Below, piece by piece: positions 1 to 5,123 of a stretch of 5,990 nt of DNA. The stretch lies in contig JABGQJ010000491.1 of NCBI GenBank assembly GCA_018648945.1, forward strand, positions 1 through 5,990. The letters are read 5' to 3'. This DNA comes from Victivallales bacterium (lineage in GTDB: Bacteria; Verrucomicrobiota; Lentisphaeria; Oligosphaerales; Lenti-02). The translations under genes were made by a program, and so were the position numbers. The notes beneath the pieces are model-generated. The model did not search any database, was not told where the DNA came from, and saw only the letters and a list, made by a program, of their open reading frames with translations. Every line of letters starts with the position of its first letter. Position 1 is the first letter of the stretch.

Positions 1-2
1 CG

Positions 3-1676
3 CCCTACACTGCGCTCGTGGTCAGCGGGCGCATCTCCTGGTCCACCCAGGGTTCGGCCGAATGCAGCCGCACGTGTCGGCGGGACGAATTGGATGCGGC
101 TCTCGGCAAGGGCTTCAAGCGCCCCGGCTGGCAGGGCCGCGAGCCTTTCCTGCACGCCCGGCACAATGTGGTTGAATACAACGATTTCCACAACGTCATG
201 CAAATCACCGGTGACGGCAACACCATCTACGTCTCTGGCTGCGGTACAGGCAACACCATTCGCCGCAATTGGTGCCACGACAACTTCGGCGGCTATATGA
301 ACGCCGTCATCCGCAACGACGACGACCAGCATGGCTCCATCTTCGACGGCAACATCGTCGCCCGCAGCAGCGGCCATGGGGAGGGCTTCATCAACAAGGG
401 CGCCAACACCATCGTCAACAACATCGTGGCCGACTTGCGGCCCACCCATCGCCATCGGAGCTACTTGGTGCTTGTCCGCTACGACCAGACCGGCGCCGTT
501 CACAAGGGCAACATCTACTACGCCCGGCGGCCCGGCCAGGTCGCGATCAGCGAGACGAAGCCCAACCAGCGCTCTCCCAAGGGGGCACTGCTCAAGGACG
601 TGGATTCCGACCGTAATGTGTACTTCAGCGAAGCGGATCCAGAGTGGGGTACCAAGGTGCTCGGGCAGTTCCGGCCCCAGGGCGTGGAGAAGGCGAGCCA
701 ATCCGGGGATCCCCTGTTCGTGGATGCAGATCAGGACGACTACCGGCTCAGACCTGGGTCGTCCGCCCTCGCTCTCGGCATTCCCCAACCCATGAAGGTG
801 AGCGAATGTGGCCTGGAAGAGCCCTACCGCATGCGCTGGTATGGCCCCCGGATGCGGACGCGCATCGAGCCGGGCTTCGGCAGACTTCAGGCGGACACCC
901 CGATCACCATCACTGCCAGCGATCCGCAGGCCGTGATTCGCTACACCACCGATGGCATCGAACCGACGGTGGACTCCCCACAATACACCAAGCCATTCGT
1001 GCTGACCGGCGGTCATGTGGTGCGCGCTCGCGCGTTCGCACCCGGCAAGGTGGATCTGGTCGGGGCCTGCGCCCGCTTCACCCCGCCCCCCAAGCCCATT
1101 GCCGAGGATTTCGAGGCGGCCGAGATCGGCGAGACGGCCCCCCGTGCCGGGACCTCGGAGGAAGGTCCCTTTACGGCCCGAGTGAGCGATGAGCAGGCTG
1201 CGTCCGGCAAGCAGAGCCTGAAGTTCGTGGACGGAAAGGGGCAGAAGCACCCCTTCAATCCCCACGTCTTCTACCGGATGCGGTTCGAGGAAGGGCGCAT
1301 GGTGGGGCGCTTTGCGCTGCGGGTGTCTCCCACCTCGGACTTCTACTACCAGTGGCGGAAGTACGAGGGCGGCAAGTTCCTGCGCGGACCCGGCGTCCGG
1401 GTCAGCCAGGGCGGCAAGCTCGTCCATGAGGATCAGGAACTGATGACAATCCCGGTCAACACCTGGGTCCGCTGCGAAGTGACCGTGCCGCTGGCCGAGG
1501 ATAACCAGGGCACCTTCGACCTGAAGCTCAGGCTGGCAGACGGCACCGCGAAGACCTTTGCTGGGCTCGCCCACGAGCCTGGCTTCGACCGGCTGGATTG
1601 GGTGGGATTCGTCTCGGTCGCCGCAGACGAATGCGTGACCTTCGTGGACGACATCGAGGTCCGGCCGGTCGAGTGA
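3..1676 (+). CDS. Right-handed parallel beta-helix protein with chitobiase C-terminal-like and lectin-like domains (5' partial)
   Basis: The reading frame is open to the left edge, so the true start and any signal peptide lie outside. An in-frame GTG at 18 is only the first start codon in view; residues below are numbered from it. Residues ~45-255 show irregular Asn/Gly-rich short turns (NVVEYNDFHN, GNTIRRNWCHD, GSIFDGNIVARS, ANTIVNNIVADL), typical of pectate-lyase-like beta-helix coils. The helix ends with GDPLFVDADQDDYRLRPGS near 230-248, a signature seen at the end of many such proteins. Residues ~285-345 resemble the chitobiase/beta-hexosaminidase C-terminal domain (VIRYTTDGIEPT, then VVRARAF). 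Residues ~360-552 are beta-rich, begin with EDFE, end with VDDIEVRP, and resemble concanavalin-like carbohydrate-binding modules. The likely role is an extracellular polysaccharide-binding or -cleaving protein; no catalytic residue can be named. It converges on the lipoprotein gene with no base between the stop codons. Confidence 0.8.
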   Translation, partial: PYTALVVSGRISWSTQGSAECSRTCRRDELDAALGKGFKRPGWQGREPFLHARHNVVEYNDFHNVMQITGDGNTIYVSGCGTGNTIRRNWCHDNFGGYMNAVIRNDDDQHGSIFDGNIVARSSGHGEGFINKGANTIVNNIVADLRPTHRHRSYLVLVRYDQTGAVHKGNIYYARRPGQVAISETKPNQRSPKGALLKDVDSDRNVYFSEADPEWGTKVLGQFRPQGVEKASQSGDPLFVDADQDDYRLRPGSSALALGIPQPMKVSECGLEEPYRMRWYGPRMRTRIEPGFGRLQADTPITITASDPQAVIRYTTDGIEPTVDSPQYTKPFVLTGGHVVRARAFAPGKVDLVGACARFTPPPKPIAEDFEAAEIGETAPRAGTSEEGPFTARVSDEQAASGKQSLKFVDGKGQKHPFNPHVFYRMRFEEGRMVGRFALRVSPTSDFYYQWRKYEGGKFLRGPGVRVSQGGKLVHEDQELMTIPVNTWVRCEVTVPLAEDNQGTFDLKLRLADGTAKTFAGLAHEPGFDRLDWVGFVSVAADECVTFVDDIEVRPVE

Positions 1677-1684
1677 TTACTCGA
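1669..1684. other. Small palindrome spanning the two convergent stop codons
   Basis: The sequence TCGAGT-GATT-ACTCGA forms a perfect 6-bp stem with a 4-base loop. It contains the TGA stop of the beta-helix gene (1674-1676) and the TAA stop of the lipoprotein gene (1679-1677, minus strand). No T-run follows on either strand, so it is not a classical Rho-independent terminator. It could act as a weak two-way 3'-end structure, or it could be chance. Confidence 0.35.
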
Positions 1685-2663
1685 AGAAGCCTTCCAGATG
1701 GACCAGGGCGAGCTTGCGGGCCAAGTCGCGAGCATCGGCCTCGGTGAACGCGTCTCCGTCTCGGCGGATGAGTCGCATGAGCCGTCGACTCACTCTCGCC
1801 CAGGCATCGGCGAGATTGATGTGCATGGCCATCACCTGCGGAGTGGCGTAGTCGGCATCGTCCCGTCCGCAGCAGGCAGCCACGAGGCGGGCCGGGAGGC
1901 GCTGTGCCTGAGGGCGGAAATGCCTGCCCGCCTCCACTTCGCTGTGGATGGTGTCGACGAAGGCTTCCAACCCGACGGTGAGGCGCTGGTCAATCCTCGG
2001 GTTGTGCCAGACGACCACTTCTCGAAACGCTGGGTTGTGGACCACTGCTCCGGCAGAGGTAAGGCGGGTCCAATCGTTCTTGACAAAGCGCGAAATCTCT
2101 CTGACCCATGCCGTCCGTGGGGTGGGCGCGGGTGGCTCGAAGGGGCGGTCGAGCCCGGCCCCGAGGTATAGAGCATTGACGAAGGTGTTGCAGTTGTAGG
2201 GTGGCTCGTCGAAGTGGTTGGGGTCGGGGAAGAGATCAAAGGGAGGGCGGTGAATGTCATTCTCGGCAAGCCACTGGCGGAGATGCTGTCCCATGAGACC
2301 GGGGGCTTCCGGTCGCCGGTGCCGGTAGATTGCAGTCACCCCGTGTGGTCCCAGGTAGCGCTTTGCCTTGACGGCGCGCCGACCTCCATCGCGCAGATGG
2401 TACACCATCGGCGTGCCATCCGCGGCGTAGCCGAAGACTCCGGCGTGACTGAAGTCCCCCGGGGTCGGGCTGTGGCGAGCCAGTAGCATGGACATTGGTC
2501 CGTGCACGCGACTGACGATCACATCGCCAGCGCACAGTTGGTGGCCAGCAAAGACGGCCCGCCCATCGCGCACCACCAGGGGCTTCGGCCCAAGAAGCGG
2601 TGCACAGCCGCAGAGCAACCCCATTCCGAGGGCTGACGCAAGAGCGCGGAGCATCAGACGCAT
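1677..2663 (-). CDS. Lipoprotein with YiiX/YebB-like (Peptidase C92, NlpC/P60 superfamily) cysteine hydrolase domain
   Basis: This 328-residue protein starts at ATG 2663, chosen because GAGGGA lies 4 bases upstream; an in-frame GTG at 2675 would add four residues but lacks a better site. Residues 1-20 form a short positive N-terminus, a hydrophobic core and a lipobox L-C-G-C, with Cys20 as probable lipid anchor. Residues ~45-190 fit the circularly permuted papain fold of the YiiX group: GDVIVSR (46-52), SHAGVFGY with His73, VYHL with His89 where YiiX-type proteins usually carry an acidic residue, and YNCNTFVNALY with Cys158. The His-before-Cys order is the permuted one. Residues ~195-328 are a helical C-terminal extension of unknown function with a Cys-Cys pair (264-265). 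The family includes peptidoglycan- or amide-bond hydrolases, but the substrate here cannot be told. It is the last gene of the minus-strand block, just behind barrel A. Confidence 0.78.
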   Translation of the reverse strand: MRLMLRALASALGMGLLCGCAPLLGPKPLVVRDGRAVFAGHQLCAGDVIVSRVHGPMSMLLARHSPTPGDFSHAGVFGYAADGTPMVYHLRDGGRRAVKAKRYLGPHGVTAIYRHRRPEAPGLMGQHLRQWLAENDIHRPPFDLFPDPNHFDEPPYNCNTFVNALYLGAGLDRPFEPPAPTPRTAWVREISRFVKNDWTRLTSAGAVVHNPAFREVVVWHNPRIDQRLTVGLEAFVDTIHSEVEAGRHFRPQAQRLPARLVAACCGRDDADYATPQVMAMHINLADAWARVSRRLMRLIRRDGDAFTEADARDLARKLALVHLEGFFE

Positions 2664-2669
2664 GGCTTC

Positions 2670-2682
2670 CCTCACAATGAGG
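2670..2682 (-). promoter_or_regulatory. Small hairpin covering the lipoprotein gene's ribosome binding site
   Basis: On the minus strand CCTCA-TTG-TGAGG forms a 5-bp stem with a 3-base loop. Its 3' arm is part of the TGAGGGA Shine-Dalgarno sequence of the ATG at 2663. When folded it would partly hide the ribosome binding site. It directly follows the strong hairpin at 2684-2717. The fold is short and may be marginal. Confidence 0.35.
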
Positions 2683-2683
2683 A

Positions 2684-2717
2684 CCGGGCACTCACCCCTG
2701 GCGAGGTGAGTGCCCGG
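2684..2717 (-). terminator. Perfect 13-bp hairpin after barrel A (terminator-like or read-through element)
   Basis: The arms at 2684-2696 and 2705-2717 pair perfectly over 13 bp, mostly G-C, around an 8-base loop. The hairpin begins 21 nt after the stop of barrel gene A. On the minus strand it is followed by TCCTCATTG, not a true T-run, so termination may be partial or the element may protect the 3' end. The next gene's ATG is only 20 nt further on, leaving no room for a promoter after the hairpin. A homologous hairpin sits at 3885-3917. Confidence 0.65.
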
Positions 2718-2738
2718 ATTCGGTTCAGAGTTGACGGT

Positions 2739-3653
2739 CTACCACTTGAAGGAAACGGCGAGATCGGCGTCCCACTCGTCGAAGTCGTCACTGAGGATCG
2801 TCCGGCCGTAGCCGGCCTCGATGCTCCAGCACTCGGTGCGATAGCCCAACATGGCTCGGCCGAGGTACTCGTCGGAGTCAAACTGGTCGGGCAGATCCTC
2901 GGTGTAGTTCCACGTGGCCGCAAGGCTGCCGTAGAGCCCGCCACCCAGGCCGAAGGCGTAGGTCAGTGTCGCGGAGTGGTAGTCCAACGTGGAGCTGCCA
3001 TCGAGTTCGGCATCGCCGTCGATGTTGATCCAGGGCTGGTAAACGTAGCCGAGGGAGAGATCGCCGAGACTGAAGCTCTTGCCGATCAGGGCACCGAAGC
3101 CCCACGTCACATAGTTGGCATCATCCACGTCTGGGTCGCCGTCGAAGGCAAGGCGCTTGTAACCCGCCACCGCGAACACCGAGAGGTCGACGGCCTCGGA
3201 GTCCTGCTTCATGAAGAAGTACTGCGGCACTACCTGCAGGCCCAGGCTCTTGCCGCCGAGCTCGCCAAAGACCCCGTAGCCTTCCCAATCCTGGTACGGC
3301 ACGCTGAGACTCACCGCCCAGCGGCCGTTCACTGCGTGGGCATCGAGATCGGTCTCCCAGATACGGAAGTCGCCAGGCGCGAACACCAAATTGGACTCCA
3401 CCGATCTGAATCCGCTTTTGAGGCCGAAAGCCCAAGCCCAGTCTCCCGTCTCGCCGGGCTCGTATTCCGCACCTCCCGCATCTGCCAACTCCTTAAAGTC
3501 AAGGAACCCAACGCGCACGCCGAGGGCTTTGCCTAGCGCAAAGCCACCATTGAGTATGTAGGACGCCTTCCCGCCGTAGACCTTGAAACCGGCATGAGCC
3601 ATACTGCCAACGCAGATCGCCGCGATGAGAACAAGTGCTGTGAATCGCTTCAT
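2739..3653 (-). CDS. Exported outer-membrane beta-barrel-like protein A (paralogue of protein B)
   Basis: This 304-residue protein begins at ATG 3653, with AGGAG 10 nt upstream at 3668-3664. A Sec signal peptide spans residues 1-21 (MKRFTALVLIAAI..., probable cleavage after S-M-A-H-A). The mature part is rich in aromatic and alternating hydrophobic/polar residues (WAVSLSVPY, LGLQVVPQYFF, SLGYVYQPWIN, ATLTYAFGL) and ends in VSFKW, with the terminal aromatic residue typical of BAM-recognised barrels. Between strands lie acidic loops: FDGDPDVDD (170-178), NIDGDAELDG (210-219) and DQFDSDEYLG (256-265). It has one Cys in the mature chain, Cys275, conserved in protein B. I do not recognise a named family; about twelve strands would fit the length. 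Function is unknown: porin-like channel, adhesin and structural protein are all possible. It lies between its paralogue and the lipoprotein gene on the same strand. Confidence 0.8.
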   Translation of the reverse strand: MKRFTALVLIAAICVGSMAHAGFKVYGGKASYILNGGFALGKALGVRVGFLDFKELADAGGAEYEPGETGDWAWAFGLKSGFRSVESNLVFAPGDFRIWETDLDAHAVNGRWAVSLSVPYQDWEGYGVFGELGGKSLGLQVVPQYFFMKQDSEAVDLSVFAVAGYKRLAFDGDPDVDDANYVTWGFGALIGKSFSLGDLSLGYVYQPWINIDGDAELDGSSTLDYHSATLTYAFGLGGGLYGSLAATWNYTEDLPDQFDSDEYLGRAMLGYRTECWSIEAGYGRTILSDDFDEWDADLAVSFKW

Positions 3654-3884
3654 GTGCTGTCAACTCCTTGCCATCAGTTCACCACTGTCGCCCCGGGCCA
3701 AACCCAGGTCGGGAGATTCGGGAAGATGGGGGGGAACCCCGCCCTCGTGGACAACAATGCTCCCATTCCCCAGGGAATTCAAACGTCCGGGGAAAGGAGC
3801 GGCGGGCGGAGCACCAGCTGAGACCAGGCACGATCACCTGGCCGCTGCCTCCCGGTGGGCGCGCAGTTTCCCCCGCAAAGGGAA
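3654..3884 (-). promoter_or_regulatory. Leader/intergenic region before barrel A with several small inverted repeats
   Basis: No gene is credible here. The stretch holds AGGAG at 3664-3668, which supports ATG 3653. It also holds small inverted repeats: ATTCCC/GGGAAT at 3765-3778, CCAGG/CCTGG at 3824-3841, and TTCCC/GGGAA at 3868-3884 directly beside the hairpin at 3885-3917. A weak promoter candidate on the minus strand is TTGAAT (3782-3777), a 17-nt spacer, then CATTGT (3759-3754). The -10 matches only 3 of 6 positions, so this is tentative. It leaves about 90 nt of leader, if real. Confidence 0.3.
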
Positions 3885-3917
3885 CCGGGCAATCACCCAT
3901 CGGGAGTGATTGGCCGG
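3885..3917 (-). terminator. Hairpin after barrel B, homologous to the one after barrel A
   Basis: The arms 3885-3896 and 3906-3917 pair at 11 of 12 positions (one G-G mismatch, 3889/3913) around a 9-base loop. It starts 21 nt after the stop of barrel gene B, the same distance as in copy A. Compared with copy A, the pair C2691-G2710 is replaced by A3892-T3910, a compensatory change. On the minus strand TTCCCTTTG follows, giving a modest T-richness that fits weak termination. Confidence 0.65.
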
Positions 3918-3938
3918 ATTCAGGTCAGGACCGGCGAT

Positions 3939-4955
3939 CTACCAGCGGAACGAGACGCTCAACTCGGCACTCCACTCGTCGAAGTCGTCGCTGGCGAGCG
4001 TCTGGCCGTAGGCGCCTTGCACGCTCCAGCACTCGGTGGCGTAGCCCAGCGCGACCCGACCGAGGTACTCGTCGGAATCATAGTCGTCCGGCAGATCCTC
4101 GGTGTGCTTCCAGATGGCCTTGAGGCTGCCCTGGAAACCCTCGCCGAACCCGAACGCGTACATCAGCGCCGCAGAGTGGTAGTCGAGCGTGTCGGTGCCG
4201 TTCAATTCCTCGTCGCCATCGATGTTGATCCAGGGCTGGTAGGTGTAGCCGAGGGAGAGGTCACCGAAGCCAAAGGTCTTGCCGATCTGGGCACCGGCAC
4301 CCCAACTGACGTAGGTGACATCATCGATCCCCGGATCGTCATCGAACCAGTTGTGCTCGACGCCACCGACGGCAAATACGGAGAAATCCACCATCTCGGA
4401 ATCCTGCTGCAGCACGAAGTACTGAGGTACGACCTGCATGGCCAGGCTTTCGCCCTCCATCTCCTCGTAGGCCCCGTAGCCCTTCCAGACCTTGTAGGGC
4501 ACATTGACGCTCACCACCCAACGATCCTGCACGAAGTGCGCGTCAAGGTCGGTCCTCCAGGTTCTCAGGGTACCTTCCGCCCCCAGCAGCCGGACCGCCA
4601 CATTGGACTCTTGCTCAAGATAGGATCCGCTGAGGCTGAGGAAGACGCTCGTGTCACCTGCTTCACCCGCTTCGTAGGAAGGGAGCCAGAAGCCCAGCCG
4701 GGCGGAGGAGACCGCGCTGCTGGCCGCTGAGGCCAAGCTCGGGTTCATGATCGCCAGGAGCAGCAAGCGCCCTTCCTGGGCACTGCCCAAGGCCCTCAGC
4801 GAGCCATGCAGCATAAATGCCAGTTGGACAAGAAGGGTGTCGGGGCAGTAGATGGGCTGGTATTTGGGGTAGGAGGTCTGACGATCGTCCTTAGCCTGGG
4901 CGATGCTTCCCACGCTGATGGCCGTCGCAAGAATAAGCGCTGTGAGCCGTTTCAT
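3939..4955 (-). CDS. Exported outer-membrane beta-barrel-like protein B (paralogue of protein A)
   Basis: This 338-residue protein starts at ATG 4955; an in-frame TTG at 4961 is possible, but AGGAG sits 10 nt before the ATG exactly as in the paralogue, and the signal peptides then align from residue 1. The signal peptide covers residues 1-21 (cleavage after S-I-A-Q-A). Residues 131-338 align without gaps to protein A residues 97-304 (136 of 208 identical by hand count). They include the most conserved block, GDLSLGYTYQPWINIDGD (231-248), the lone barrel Cys309, and a VSFRW C-terminus. Residues 22-85 are unlike protein A: a Tyr/Pro-rich start with an extra Cys37, then a hydrophobic, Ala/Ser-rich stretch containing LLLLAIM (64-70). 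This adds about 34 residues overall. Family and function are not recognised; the barrel assignment rests on strand pattern, signal peptide and terminal Trp. Confidence 0.8.
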   Translation of the reverse strand: MKRLTALILATAISVGSIAQAKDDRQTSYPKYQPIYCPDTLLVQLAFMLHGSLRALGSAQEGRLLLLAIMNPSLASAASSAVSSARLGFWLPSYEAGEAGDTSVFLSLSGSYLEQESNVAVRLLGAEGTLRTWRTDLDAHFVQDRWVVSVNVPYKVWKGYGAYEEMEGESLAMQVVPQYFVLQQDSEMVDFSVFAVGGVEHNWFDDDPGIDDVTYVSWGAGAQIGKTFGFGDLSLGYTYQPWINIDGDEELNGTDTLDYHSAALMYAFGFGEGFQGSLKAIWKHTEDLPDDYDSDEYLGRVALGYATECWSVQGAYGQTLASDDFDEWSAELSVSFRW

Positions 4956-4965
4956 CTGCAATCCG

Positions 4966-4970
4966 CTCCT
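4966..4970 (-). promoter_or_regulatory. Shine-Dalgarno site deciding the start of barrel B
   Basis: AGGAG on the minus strand lies 10 nt before ATG 4955 and 4 nt before an alternative TTG at 4961. Barrel A has the same AGGAG with the same 10-nt spacing to its ATG and no equivalent alternative start, which favours ATG 4955. Confidence 0.6.
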
Positions 4971-5003
4971 TGCTGCCTACCGATGATTGCCCACCAGACG
5001 CGA

Positions 5004-5017
5004 CCCCACGCATGGGG
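5004..5017 (-). other. Small hairpin in the barrel B leader
   Basis: CCCCA-CGCA-TGGGG forms a 5-bp stem with a 4-base loop, and the flanking CG/CG could pair past an A-A mismatch. It lies about 50 nt before the start codon. No known riboswitch is recognised in this leader, which otherwise carries a pyrimidine-rich run (CTCTC repeats, about 5026-5060 on the minus strand). Confidence 0.3.
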
Positions 5018-5067
5018 ACGAGCGTGAGAGAGTTCCGGTGGAGGGAGAGAGAGTGGAGGACCCACTC

Positions 5068-5097
5068 AATATATCAACGTGGTCCGTTTGCTGTGGA
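5068..5097 (-). promoter_or_regulatory. Candidate sigma-70-like promoter for barrel B
   Basis: On the minus strand TCCACA (5097-5092; 4 of 6 to TTGACA), an 18-nt spacer and TATATT (5073-5068; 5 of 6 to TATAAT) lie in the 168-nt gap between the LD-carboxypeptidase stop and barrel B. It is the only clearly AT-rich patch in this gap. Initiation about 7 nt further on would give a leader of roughly 105 nt. Confidence 0.45.
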
Positions 5098-5123
5098 ATG
5101 CAAGACAATGGTGCCCAGAGGTT

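Larger units (their letters stand above)
2684..4970 (-). repeat. Tandem duplication: RBS + exported barrel gene + 21-nt spacer + hairpin
   Basis: Copy A covers about 3668-2684 and copy B about 4970-3885. Shared elements in order are: AGGAG exactly 10 nt before ATG, a near-identical signal peptide (MKRxTALxLxxAIxVGSxA), a 208-residue ungapped C-terminal match (about 65% identical by hand count), a TAG stop, a similar 21-nt spacer and a hairpin. The copies differ sharply after the signal peptide, and the 231 bp between B's hairpin and A's start codon is not visibly repeated upstream of B. The divergence suggests an old duplication, not a recent one. Confidence 0.85.

Noticed and set aside
269..1192. 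Long alternative frames on the plus strand within the beta-helix gene
   Set aside because: They are Arg/Pro/Ser-rich products of a GC-rich shifted frame, with no domain pattern, while the main frame shows three recognisable domains.
2706..3536. Open frame of 276 codons on the plus strand, antisense to barrel A
   Set aside because: The minus-strand gene has signal peptide, RBS and a barrel-type C-terminus. The plus frame starts inside the hairpin and has a Val/Gly/Glu-rich composition expected of an antisense shadow in GC-rich DNA.
2684..3917. The two similar hairpins as REP/BIME-like mobile repeats
   Set aside because: Both occupy the same position relative to homologous genes and share flanking similarity, so the gene duplication explains them without mobility; only two copies are seen.
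3594..4123. Plus-strand open frames crossing the gap between the two barrel genes
   Set aside because: They overlap the ends of both barrel genes and the hairpin, and read as low-complexity Arg/Ser/Pro-rich sequence with no family resemblance.
3855..4730. Open frame of 291 codons on the plus strand, antisense to barrel B, similar in sequence to the one antisense to barrel A
   Set aside because: The similarity between the two antisense frames is inherited from the duplication of the sense genes, so it is not independent evidence of coding.
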